A DNA stretch of 7,401 nt from Chitinophaga pinensis. Lineage in GTDB: Bacteria; Bacteroidota; Bacteroidia; Flavobacteriales_D; Crocinitomicaceae. Below, piece by piece: positions 1 to 7,200 of the stretch (position 1 is the stretch's first letter; each line of letters opens with the position of its first letter). The translations under genes and the position numbers were made by a program. The stretch covers positions 1-7,401 of the forward strand of contig CAMATR010000075.1 in assembly GCA_945861175.1 (NCBI GenBank), read 5' to 3'. The notes under the pieces were generated by a model, which was given only the letters and a program-made list of their open reading frames with translations, made no database searches and had not been told where the DNA came from.

Positions 1-1529
1 TAAGCCCCAATCGAATAAACATTCTTCATCATCAAATCCCAAATCTTGTTCTTAGGATTAGTTATCGTTGGCTTCAACAACTTCAATAGTAAAGCCTGTT
101 GACCAGCTATTCCGTCAGTAGAAAATTCTCCAACTTGATAAGTTTCACCTTGATAGGTATACTCGTATGCCACGGCCAGCACCTCATCATTATTGAGAGG
201 GAGGTTGAGGGAAATATAACCCAAAAGTGCATTATATGAAAATTCTTGTTCAGTAAGTATCCTTGCATTTTCAACTTTCTCGTAATGCACTGCTTGCTCA
301 AATGGCCCTGGTGAAGAACCTTGATTACTCAGAGCTGAAACAGCGTTTGCAAATCCTCTCACTAAAGGTTGATTCGATGCCCACTCATACAATCCATTAC
401 GATCATTATCAGGCAAATCTTGGGTAGAATAGCCTCCCGGATTACCTTGACAATTGGATTGTTTAGATTCTCCAAGGTCAGAAAATGCAATAATATTTCT
501 TGTATTTTCCGTCATGTTTGTTCGATTGGTTAACCAAACTTCCATTCTCGTAATATAAGCGGAAGAACTAACAATTGGCACTGTCGACATAGCCTGGTCA
601 TAGTGATCATGGTGATACAAATTCACAAAATAATGCCTATTAGCCTCATAATTATCTGCAGATAGTTCGAATTTCTGAACTTGCGCTTTACCAGAGATAT
701 TGATTTCCTGGCGTTTTCCTTTTGATGAGGCGGCTATCAAATCAACAGTAGCGCGGCCAAATTTCAATTGTGTTTTCGCACCAAATAAGGTTTGGGAACC
801 TTGTATCAAGGAAGTGGGAAGTTGCATTGCCACATTCCCCAACTCTATTTTCTGCATAATTTGATCCTCATTTCCAGTATATTCCAATTTGGAAATGTTA
901 TCAAAATCAAATGCTGCTTGAGTATTGTAGCTTGTTCCAACCTTCAACTTAGTTCCAATTTGTCCGACAAGATTGAGTTGGATTTGCTGCTGAAAATCAA
1001 AACGTGTTATCTTTCTTTGTTTGACGGGTAAAATTGGATTATCATACCTCGATGAATTTATTCCGAAGGAGAGTTCAACTGATCCTTGCGGACGAATAGT
1101 AATTTGATCAGATCCAAAGAAATTTTCAAAAGCTTTACTGCCAATTTTAATAGGGAACTCCATTGGTTGACTTGATGCAGTTTGTTCATCAATTTTATCT
1201 TTCCAGTTTTGGCTTTGTGATTTTTTTCTTTCGTATTCAAGATACTCTTCCAAGGTCATCATGGAAGGATTTCGATAATTTAAACCATCTCCAATTGTTT
1301 CTTTGAAAACATAGGTGCCCGTCGATGGGTCATAAACGATGGTTTGTTCAACCGAAGAAGGGTCGCCAAGGTCAAAACTTTGCGGCTGCGTCAATGTTGG
1401 ATCTTGCGCATTTTCTATGGGATAAATGAGTGTATCTTGCGACCAACTGGTCATTACATTGAAGCATGTGAAAGCAAGCAACAAAGAAGTTGCTCTACAA
1501 ACATTTTTCAGCTGTAATTCAGTTCTCAA
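1..1529 (-). CDS. sprA: Cell-surface protein SprA, N-terminal ~509 residues (T9SS outer-membrane translocon); 3' end outside the window
   Basis: SprA is the very large (usually above 2,000 residues) outer-membrane beta-barrel pore through which T9SS cargo leaves the cell; in gliding species it also exports the SprB adhesin. The reading frame is open from a TGA at 1547-1545 to the left edge. Residues 1-31 form a signal peptide (basic start, LLLAF core, likely cleavage near SWSQ/D). Typical SprA strand motifs follow: QQIQLNLVGQIGTKLKVG then SYNTQAAFDFDN (about 181-211), and SLIQGSQTLFGAKTQLKFGR (about 240-260); the last visible part has IWDLMMKNVYSIGA. No ATG lies ahead of the signal peptide. 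The only fitting starts are tandem TTG codons at 1532 and 1529, immediately after the ruvA stop; an in-frame ATG at 1454 would remove the signal peptide. The gene is last in the visible maeB-ruvA-sprA unit. Family assignment is from recognised motifs and gene order; the exact start is inferred. Confidence 0.93.
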   Translation of the reverse strand, partial: MRTELQLKNVCRATSLLLAFTCFNVMTSWSQDTLIYPIENAQDPTLTQPQSFDLGDPSSVEQTIVYDPSTGTYVFKETIGDGLNYRNPSMMTLEEYLEYERKKSQSQNWKDKIDEQTASSQPMEFPIKIGSKAFENFFGSDQITIRPQGSVELSFGINSSRYDNPILPVKQRKITRFDFQQQIQLNLVGQIGTKLKVGTSYNTQAAFDFDNISKLEYTGNEDQIMQKIELGNVAMQLPTSLIQGSQTLFGAKTQLKFGRATVDLIAASSKGKRQEINISGKAQVQKFELSADNYEANRHYFVNLYHHDHYDQAMSTVPIVSSSAYITRMEVWLTNRTNMTENTRNIIAFSDLGESKQSNCQGNPGGYSTQDLPDNDRNGLYEWASNQPLVRGFANAVSALSNQGSSPGPFEQAVHYEKVENARILTEQEFSYNALLGYISLNLPLNNDEVLAVAYEYTYQGETYQVGEFSTDGIAGQQALLLKLLKPTITNPKNKIWDLMMKNVYSIGA

Positions 1530-1533
1530 CAAA

Positions 1534-2109
1534 TTATAAAATTTTCAGCGCTTCTTTTATTAAATTTTCGACTGTTTCTTCTCCAGTAGAAATTTTGTCA
1601 ATGGCTCTCTCTGCATTCTTCTTATCAAATCCTAAGGAAACCAATGCTGTTAACGCATCAAACTTGTTCGTATTGCTTTGAGAAAAAATATTTTCCGAGC
1701 TAAATACCATTTTAACTACTTTATCCTTGAGATCTATTATCACTCGCTGAGCAGTTTTTACTCCAATTCCCTTAATACTTTGAATAGTTCTAACATCTTC
1801 AGCTTGAATTGCATGTGCTATTTCGTCGGGAACGAGAGATGAAAGCATAATCATTGCAGTATTTGGCCCAATACCTGAAACACCTATCAAATGAGTAAAC
1901 ATTTCACGTTCTTCTTTTGAGGCAAAACCATATAAAACATGGGCATCTTCACGAACAATAAGTTTAGTAAAAACTTTAACTGATTCTTCAGAAGTGATGG
2001 TAGAGAAAGTATTCAAGGAAATTTTAACTTCATAACCTACGCCACTGCATTCAATAATTAATTCAGTAGGATTTTTTTCAATCAATCTGCCATTTAGGTG
2101 TCCAATCAT
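1534..2109 (-). CDS. ruvA: Holliday junction branch migration complex subunit RuvA
   Basis: RuvA binds four-way DNA junctions as a tetramer and loads the RuvB hexameric motor for branch migration during recombinational repair in the cytoplasm; RuvC then cuts the junction. The 191-residue length is normal for the family. Visible parts are an N-terminal OB fold (about 1-63, starting MIGHLNGRL), with the acidic pin pair E54-D55 in REDAHVLYGF; two helix-hairpin-helix DNA-binding motifs, GVSGIGPNTA (76-85) and IKGIGVKTAQR (112-122); and a C-terminal RuvB-contacting domain (about 145-191) with ALVSLGFDKKNAERAI. The ATG at 2109 lies 2 bases after the malic enzyme stop, and sprA begins within 4 bases of the ruvA stop, so translation of all three genes is probably coupled. 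No ruvB or ruvC is in the window, which is usual outside the proteobacterial ruvAB arrangement. Confidence 0.97.
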   Translation of the reverse strand: MIGHLNGRLIEKNPTELIIECSGVGYEVKISLNTFSTITSEESVKVFTKLIVREDAHVLYGFASKEEREMFTHLIGVSGIGPNTAMIMLSSLVPDEIAHAIQAEDVRTIQSIKGIGVKTAQRVIIDLKDKVVKMVFSSENIFSQSNTNKFDALTALVSLGFDKKNAERAIDKISTGEETVENLIKEALKIL

Positions 2110-2111
2110 CT

Positions 2112-4376
2112 TTACTTGTTTTGAGCATCAACTACTGCCACTTTCACCATATTAATAATCTCTCGCACAGAAGAGCCTAATTGCAGAACATGCACTGATT
2201 TCTTAAGGCCAACCAGCACAGGGCCAATTGCTTCTCCTTCAGTCATTTCTTGTAATAGTTTATAGGCGATGTTTCCGGAAGAAAGGTTGGGGAAAATCAA
2301 CGTATTCACTTCCTTATTGGCTAAATGTGAAAAGGCAAATTTCTCCATCATTAAGTCATTATTTAATGCAAAATTTGCTTGAACTTCACCATCTACAACG
2401 AGATTTGGGTATTTCTCGTGCAAAATATCCACGGCTTTAGCCATTTTCACTGCATCCTCACCCTTCGAAGATCCAAAATTTGAATAACTCAATAGGGCAA
2501 TTCGGGGTGTCACTTTAAATTTACGGATTGTTTTGGCTACATTATTTGTAATCTCGGCTATTTCCTCAGCAGTTGGATTCATATTGATCGTCGTATCCGC
2601 CATAAACAAGGGACCTCTTTTGGTAACCAAAATGTAAACCCCTGCTACAATATTGACATCTTTCTGTAAACCTATTGTTTGAATTGCTGGTCGCACAACA
2701 TCACGGTAATTTCTTGTGACACCTGAAACCATAGCGTCAGCTTCACCCATCTCTACCATCATTGCGCCGAAGTGATTTCGCTCTCGCATTATTTGAATAG
2801 ATTCATATTCTGTAAAGCCTTTTCGCTTGCGCTGCTCAAAGAAAGATTTACCATATTGAATGCGTCGATCTTCTTCTTCCTCCGACTTGGGATCGATTAT
2901 TTGAACATCATGAAATTCAATGCTGTATTCCTTGATCAATTCCTCGATTTTTTTTCTTTTCCCAAGTAATATTGGAAAGGCAACACCTTCTTCCCAAGCA
3001 GTTTGCGCAGCCTTTAATATTTTAACATTGTCTGCTTCGGCAAATACTACTCTTTTCGGATTTGATTGTGCCTTTTCAGTAATATTCCTAATCAATTTGT
3101 TATCAATTCCCAATCGTTTTTTTAAATGTGTTTCGTATTCATCCCAATCGGAAATAGGACTTTTAGCAACTCCCGATTCCATTGCTGCTCTTGCTACTGC
3201 TGGAGCAACGTGGTATAATAATCTGGGATCTAGGGGTTTTGGGATAATTTGCTCTCGACCAAACGTGATGCTTTTTTCCCCATAAGCCTCAACTACTTCC
3301 TCTGGAATTGACTCTTTAGCTAAACTTGCAATTGCTTTTACTGCAGCCAATTTCATTTCTTCATTGATTGTTGTTGCTCTCACATCCAAAGCACCTCTAA
3401 AAATGAATGGAAAACCCAATACATTATTCACTTGATTCGGATGATCTGAGCGACCTGTAGCCATAATAATATCCTTACGAACCGAAGTTGCATCCTTGTA
3501 GGATATTTCCGGTTCAGGATTAGCCAACGCAAAAACAATTGGATCCTTTGCCATCAATGAAATCATTTCTTTTTTCACGAGCCCACCTCTTGATAGTCCT
3601 AAAAAAACATCTGCCTTCTTGAAGGCCTCTGTAAATTCTATGTCTTTTTTATGCCCAGAAAAAATTTGTTTCATCTCGTCGAGATCATCCCGGCCAGACC
3701 AAATGAGTCCTTTTGAGTCAAACATAAATATATTTTCCAATGTAGCTCCTAGCGCATGGTATAACTTGGCGCATGAAAGAGCAGAGGCTCCAGCACCTGA
3801 GACAACTATCTTTACTTTATCGATTTTCTTTTTTGCAAGCTCAAGAGCATTAATAAGTGCCGCAGATGAGATAATAGCTGTGCCATGCTGATCATCATGC
3901 ATTACAGGAATGTCCAACTCCTCTTTCAATCTCCTTTCAATTTCAAAAGCTTCTGGTGCTTTTATGTCTTCTAAGTTAATTCCTCCAAAAGTAGGAGCAA
4001 TCGCTTTGACGGTTTGAATAAATAATTCTGGATCCTTCGCATCTACTTCAATATCAAAAACATCAATGTCAGCAAATATTTTAAAGAGTAGGCCTTTACC
4101 TTCCATTACAGGTTTTGATGCAAGAGGTCCAATATCACCAAGACCTAAAACAGCTGTTCCATTTGAAATAACCGCAACTAAATTTCCCTTACTCGTATAC
4201 TTGTAGGCATCTTCAGGGTTTTCTGCAATTTTTAAACAAGGTTCAGCAACACCTGGTGAGTATGCCAATGAAAGATCTCTTTGTGAAGAATATGGTTTTG
4301 TTGGAATTACTTCAATTTTTCCTGGTTTTCCCGAAGAATGATAATCCAATGCGTCCTGTTTGCGAATTTTTGCCAT
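2112..4376 (-). CDS. maeB: NADP-dependent malic enzyme with C-terminal phosphotransacetylase-like domain (MaeB type)
   Basis: The enzyme oxidatively decarboxylates malate to pyruvate, giving NADPH and CO2 and linking the TCA cycle to pyruvate and biosynthesis in the cytoplasm. With the ATG at 4376 it has 754 residues, normal for the large bacterial hybrid form. The N-terminal malic domain shows the catalytic Tyr39 in SLAYSPGVAEPC, Lys94 in MEGKG, and metal ligands E136-D137 (INLED) and D162 (HDDQHGTA). The NAD(P)-binding domain has GAGASA at 194-199. From about residue 430 a phosphotransacetylase-like domain follows (RVVFAEADNVKILKAA, EADAMVSGVTRNYRDVVRP, TTINMNP); in studied MaeB proteins this domain is regulatory and senses acetyl-CoA rather than acting as an enzyme. 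The frame extends upstream to a TTG at 4442 and an ATG at 4400, but homologs as I recall them begin near MAKIRKQDALDYH, so 4376 is preferred. It heads the unit with ruvA (2-base gap) and sprA. NADP rather than NAD preference is inferred from the family. Confidence 0.95.
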   Translation of the reverse strand: MAKIRKQDALDYHSSGKPGKIEVIPTKPYSSQRDLSLAYSPGVAEPCLKIAENPEDAYKYTSKGNLVAVISNGTAVLGLGDIGPLASKPVMEGKGLLFKIFADIDVFDIEVDAKDPELFIQTVKAIAPTFGGINLEDIKAPEAFEIERRLKEELDIPVMHDDQHGTAIISSAALINALELAKKKIDKVKIVVSGAGASALSCAKLYHALGATLENIFMFDSKGLIWSGRDDLDEMKQIFSGHKKDIEFTEAFKKADVFLGLSRGGLVKKEMISLMAKDPIVFALANPEPEISYKDATSVRKDIIMATGRSDHPNQVNNVLGFPFIFRGALDVRATTINEEMKLAAVKAIASLAKESIPEEVVEAYGEKSITFGREQIIPKPLDPRLLYHVAPAVARAAMESGVAKSPISDWDEYETHLKKRLGIDNKLIRNITEKAQSNPKRVVFAEADNVKILKAAQTAWEEGVAFPILLGKRKKIEELIKEYSIEFHDVQIIDPKSEEEEDRRIQYGKSFFEQRKRKGFTEYESIQIMRERNHFGAMMVEMGEADAMVSGVTRNYRDVVRPAIQTIGLQKDVNIVAGVYILVTKRGPLFMADTTINMNPTAEEIAEITNNVAKTIRKFKVTPRIALLSYSNFGSSKGEDAVKMAKAVDILHEKYPNLVVDGEVQANFALNNDLMMEKFAFSHLANKEVNTLIFPNLSSGNIAYKLLQEMTEGEAIGPVLVGLKKSVHVLQLGSSVREIINMVKVAVVDAQNK

Positions 4377-4444
4377 ATTAACTGTTTCGTTAAGCAGCAT
4401 AAAATTACTAAAACTCAATGGAGTAGCCGCACGAGTTAACAATC

Positions 4445-4487
4445 AAAAACAAAAAACCCGCCATATGCTTCTGCGTATGACGGGTTT
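4445..4487 (-). terminator. Rho-independent terminator after the T9SS cargo gene
   Basis: Read on the minus strand, a 15-position stem (4487-4473 pairing with 4468-4454) closes a four-base AGAA loop (4472-4469). The outer seven pairs AAACCCG/CGGGTTT and most of the inner CATACGC/GCATATG pair; there is one G-U wobble and one C-A mismatch. The stem runs into T6, G, T5 (4456-4445), a classic U tract. It lies 20 bases after the cargo stop codon at 4507 and ahead of the malic enzyme start. On the plus strand the hairpin also folds but no T run follows, so it should act on the minus strand only. Confidence 0.9.
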
Positions 4488-4506
4488 AACCCATAAAAAG
4501 GGAATG

Positions 4507-6342
4507 TTATTGAATTATAAGTTTTTGAGTAGAAACTAAGCTTTCTGTCTTCAGGGTAACAATATAGTTGCCAGCCCTTAAGTCTTTCACAGAAATTATA
4601 ATGTTTTGAAGACCCTCTGCATTATCAATAATTTGGTTATGAACTGTTCTTCCAGCAAGATCAGTAACCGCTATTTCATAATTACTCCCTTTTCCTTCAA
4701 AGCTAACATTTACTATGTCTGAAGAAGGATTTGGATAAATGTTCAACCCGATTTGATTGGTTTCGATCAGTCCAGCAGTTCCACCGACATTGATGTTATC
4801 CACATACAGGTTGTTACCATAAGCCGATGTAGCTGTAAATTTAATATGCAATTTAGAAGCACTTGCATAACTAGCTAAGCTTACAGACTCATTTCTCCAA
4901 TTTGAAGCAGCCGGTGTAAAGGAAGTGGTCGCAGCTGCTAGAGTTGCTAAAGTAGAGCCTTGTTTTGAATATACCGAATACCAATTGGATCCACAATCTG
5001 TAGAAACAAATACCTCTAATTTATCATTTTCGGAAGAATACTGACGATAAGCCACATCAAAGGTCATGATCGTATTTGTCATCGTTGACATGTTTATAGG
5101 GGCAATAAAAACATCCCCTTTTTTCCCAGCAGCAAAGTTAAAGTTGTCATATTTAATCGATCCAGTGTTTGTTGTAACTCTTGCCCAGTTATCTTGCGTT
5201 GGAGAGTAAAGATGGTAATTAGCATAAGGGAATGCAGAATTCGAGAAGTTTTGAGATAAGGCAACGGTAGTTCCTGCTGCGGAAATTGTTGCAAACGTTG
5301 TAGACGAGCTTCCAATTGGTGAAGTTGATCCAGAACCATTTATATCTGTTAAATAAGAACTCAACGTATGAGAGCCTGAAGAAACTGCTGTAGTAGGTAT
5401 ATTAAAGTTCGTTGTTCCGCCCACAGCTATAGTTCCAACAAATGATGCGGTCTGAACTGATCCTCCATCAATTTGGTAATTAACAGTAGCTGAAGTAATC
5501 ACAGTGCCCCCATCATTTGATAAAACAGCCGTAGCGCCGGACAGATCTGTAGCGCAGCTATAGTTCGTTGGCACTGTTAAACTTTCGACAACTGCATAAT
5601 TATCTAAAACAACTGGATCAGAAATTCCTGCTTGAAAAACCTCTTTTGTCGAAGTGTTTTGAACCCATGCAACAAATCCTAGCTCATTCAAGTTGTAGAT
5701 ATAAGAAGGAATAACAACATTCGAAAAAGTAAATGTTTGAGAACCACCAGCAGAAGCAAAATTTGATGCAACTACAGCATTCCCTGTCCAGGCTGAAAGC
5801 ATTTTACGCATTACATTGTGAAATTCCGTTTCTCCATTCGAACCTGGTGCAGATGCGAAAGAAATTGTTCTTTCAACCATTCCCACATGCAAAACTGTAC
5901 TTGCAGGATTCCAAACTCCAGGAGCTGAAATGGTAACCGTTACATCAGCAGTTGTAAACCCAGAATTTATGATGTGTGAAATTGTCATATTAATAGGAGA
6001 AGCAACAGCATAACGATTGTCTATGTTTGCTTGATTTGCATCTTGATTCGTTCCATCAATTACACGGTCAGGAACCCCCGAGATATTGTAGTAACTAGCA
6101 CGTGTGTCAATTTCAGAAGGATTTTGCAAGTACATAGGATCGTACCCTGGCCAGCTCACTTGATATTTAATCGCAACAGCTTTAGCTGTGTTTGCAGCTA
6201 ATAACGCTTCCATGGCTGGATTTTGAGACGCACATGGACCGCAAGAAGCTTGAGAAAAGCTTTCTACTAATACTTTTCTTTGTTGAGCGAAAGATGAACC
6301 TACGAGCACGAGAGCGCTAAGAGATAATAAAAGTTTTTTCAT
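4507..6342 (-). CDS. Secreted thioredoxin-like (Omp28-related) protein with T9SS type A sorting domain
   Basis: This 611-residue protein is predicted to be exported by Sec and then released or surface-anchored through the T9SS. Residues 1-19 are a clear signal peptide (MKKLLLSLSALVLVGSSFA, cleavage before Q20). A thioredoxin-like fold follows at about 23-240, with the redox pair C34-G-P-C37 and a plausible cis-proline in GVPD (P91); this resembles the Omp28-related family. Residues about 250-350 look like an Ig-like or CARDB-type beta domain (Cys near 263, NDGGTVITSATVNYQIDGG). Residues about 360-530 resemble a choice-of-anchor-J/MAM-like jelly roll (DVFIAPINM, FVSTDCGSNWYSVY, LYVDNINVGG). 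The sorting domain occupies about 533-611, with LNIYPNPSSD, DLAGRTV, LRAGNYIVTL and the terminal QKLIIQ. The ATG at 6342 is supported by the signal peptide and by a good promoter just upstream. It is a single-gene unit with its own terminator. The substrate and biological role cannot be read from the sequence; an extracytoplasmic disulfide role is inferred from CGPC only. Confidence 0.9.
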   Translation of the reverse strand: MKKLLLSLSALVLVGSSFAQQRKVLVESFSQASCGPCASQNPAMEALLAANTAKAVAIKYQVSWPGYDPMYLQNPSEIDTRASYYNISGVPDRVIDGTNQDANQANIDNRYAVASPINMTISHIINSGFTTADVTVTISAPGVWNPASTVLHVGMVERTISFASAPGSNGETEFHNVMRKMLSAWTGNAVVASNFASAGGSQTFTFSNVVIPSYIYNLNELGFVAWVQNTSTKEVFQAGISDPVVLDNYAVVESLTVPTNYSCATDLSGATAVLSNDGGTVITSATVNYQIDGGSVQTASFVGTIAVGGTTNFNIPTTAVSSGSHTLSSYLTDINGSGSTSPIGSSSTTFATISAAGTTVALSQNFSNSAFPYANYHLYSPTQDNWARVTTNTGSIKYDNFNFAAGKKGDVFIAPINMSTMTNTIMTFDVAYRQYSSENDKLEVFVSTDCGSNWYSVYSKQGSTLATLAAATTSFTPAASNWRNESVSLASYASASKLHIKFTATSAYGNNLYVDNINVGGTAGLIETNQIGLNIYPNPSSDIVNVSFEGKGSNYEIAVTDLAGRTVHNQIIDNAEGLQNIIISVKDLRAGNYIVTLKTESLVSTQKLIIQ

Positions 6343-6367
6343 AACTGTCAGTAATTTTAGATTGTTT

Positions 6368-6399
6368 CAAAGGTATGATAGGTTTCTCGTAATTTCCAA
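6368..6399 (-). promoter_or_regulatory. Bacteroidota-type promoter of the T9SS cargo gene
   Basis: On the minus strand TACCTTTG (6375-6368) matches the Bacteroidota -7 consensus TAnnTTTG exactly. A TTG (6399-6397) sits 21 bases upstream as the -33 element, inside the usual spacing. Transcription would start a few bases downstream, near 6361, leaving a leader of about 20 bases before the ATG at 6342. No Shine-Dalgarno sequence is visible, as is usual for the phylum. Confidence 0.7.
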
Positions 6400-6437
6400 T
6401 AAAACAAATCAAAAAAAGATGTTGATTATTGGAATGC

Positions 6438-6445
6438 TAAATTTG
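6438..6445 (+). promoter_or_regulatory. Candidate -7 box for cobB
   Basis: TAAATTTG matches the Bacteroidota TAnnTTTG -7 consensus exactly and lies 25 bases ahead of the cobB ATG at 6471, in a very AT-rich leader. The only nearby TTG (6422-6424) is 13 bases upstream, shorter than the normal -33 spacing, so the -33 element is weak or absent. The call rests on the -7 box and its position alone; such an octamer can arise by chance in AT-rich DNA. Confidence 0.45.
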
Positions 6446-6470
6446 TTTTTAAATTAATAACTTTATAAAC

Positions 6471-7157
6471 ATGATGACCAAATTGATTTTTTTAACTGGG
6501 GCTGGAATGAGCGCTGAAAGCGGTATTAGCACTTTCCGGGACAGCGGGGGATTATGGGAAAATAATAGAATTGAAGATATTGCCACACCAAATGCTTGGG
6601 CCAGCAATCCTGAACGTGTTCAAGAATTTTATAACTCTCGCAGAAAACAAATTATGGCGGCCCAGCCAAACGAAGCTCATCTTGCATTGAAGAAGCTAGA
6701 AAAGAATTTTTCCGTAGAAGTAATTACTCAAAATATTGATGATTTGCATGAGAGGGCTGGCTCTACAAATGTGCTTCACCTTCATGGAAATATTCGCTTT
6801 TCAAAAAGTTCGGGACCAAACCAAGAGTGTGCCTATTACCCAATTGATGGGTGGGAATTAAAAACTTCAGACAAATGTCCCGATGGTTACTCTTTAAGAC
6901 CCCATGTAGTATGGTTTGGGGAAGCTGTTCCTATGTATCAAATTGCTGCTGAACGAATAAAAAATGCGGATATTCTAATTGTTATAGGCTCATCACTGCA
7001 AGTTTATCCAGCGGCAGGATTGATTCATAATGCTAGAAAAGAATGCCGAAAATTTCTTATAGACCCCAATGGGGATGAACTTGGTGTTTCCAAAGAATTC
7101 GAAGTTATAAATGCAAGTGCTTCCCAAGGTCTAAAAACTTTTTTAAATCACCTTTAA
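6471..7157 (+). CDS. cobB: NAD-dependent protein deacylase, class III sirtuin (CobB/SIRT5 type)
   Basis: Sirtuins remove acyl groups from protein lysines using NAD+, releasing nicotinamide and O-acyl-ADP-ribose; bacterial targets include acetyl-CoA synthetase and many metabolic enzymes. The 228-residue length suits bacterial CobB. Visible motifs are the NAD-binding GAGMSAESGISTFRD (10-24), TQNIDDLHERAG (86-97), the catalytic His105 in HLHGN, RPHVVWFGE (about 144-152) and GSSLQVYPAAG. Y54 and R57 (FYNSRR) match the Tyr-x-x-Arg pair that, in SIRT5 and E. coli CobB, binds succinyl and malonyl groups, so acidic acyl-lysines are likely substrates. The structural zinc site is degenerate: between the catalytic His and FGE only C120 and C136 remain of the usual four cysteines. 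As I recall, many Bacteroidota homologs lack them too. ATG codons stand at 6471 and 6474 and either could be the start. It is divergent from the cargo gene and convergent with hemD. Confidence 0.95.
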   Translation: MMTKLIFLTGAGMSAESGISTFRDSGGLWENNRIEDIATPNAWASNPERVQEFYNSRRKQIMAAQPNEAHLALKKLEKNFSVEVITQNIDDLHERAGSTNVLHLHGNIRFSKSSGPNQECAYYPIDGWELKTSDKCPDGYSLRPHVVWFGEAVPMYQIAAERIKNADILIVIGSSLQVYPAAGLIHNARKECRKFLIDPNGDELGVSKEFEVINASASQGLKTFLNHL

Positions 7158-7162
7158 ATAAA

Positions 7163-7184
7163 AGAGCGGAGACAAATCCGCTCT
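7163..7184. terminator. Shared hairpin between convergent cobB and hemD
   Basis: A perfect 8-bp inverted repeat, AGAGCGGA (7163-7170) and TCCGCTCT (7177-7184), encloses a six-base loop. It starts 6 bases after the cobB stop and 17 bases after the hemD stop on the opposite strand. On the minus strand the stem is followed by TTTATTTAAA, a moderate U tract; on the plus strand by AAATCTAATTG, a poor one. It probably terminates hemD more efficiently than cobB, while acting on both. Confidence 0.7.
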
Positions 7185-7200
7185 AAATCTAATTGATTAA

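Noticed and set aside
792..1031. Plus-strand open frame of 79 codons inside the sprA region
   Set aside because: It lies antisense to the clear SprA beta-strand motifs (about residues 167-246) and its translation has no recognisable domain.
1528..1542. TATAATTTG at the end of ruvA as a promoter for sprA
   Set aside because: The spacing inside the box is wrong (three bases instead of two between TA and TTTG), and transcription starting here would begin inside or after the sprA start codon.
2920..3285. Plus-strand open frame of 121 codons
   Set aside because: It is antisense to the junction and start of the phosphotransacetylase-like domain of the malic enzyme, which reads through intact; no family features are seen.
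3619..3891. Plus-strand open frame of 90 codons
   Set aside because: It is antisense to the NAD(P)-binding domain of the malic enzyme and has no signal or motif of its own.
4377..4442. Extended malic enzyme start at TTG 4442 (22 extra residues)
   Set aside because: The first codon is TTG, the extension LTRAATPLSFSNF does not resemble the family start, and it reaches almost to the T tract of the upstream terminator; ATG 4376 fits homologs better.
4482..4492. Palindrome-like GGGTTTAACCC as an operator
   Set aside because: It overlaps the left arm of the terminator hairpin, is short, and has no second copy near a promoter.
5094..5339. Minus-strand open frame of 81 codons in another frame of the cargo gene
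   Set aside because: The cargo frame is continuous through this stretch with domain-like sequence, and the alternative is a low-complexity Leu/Gln-rich shadow.
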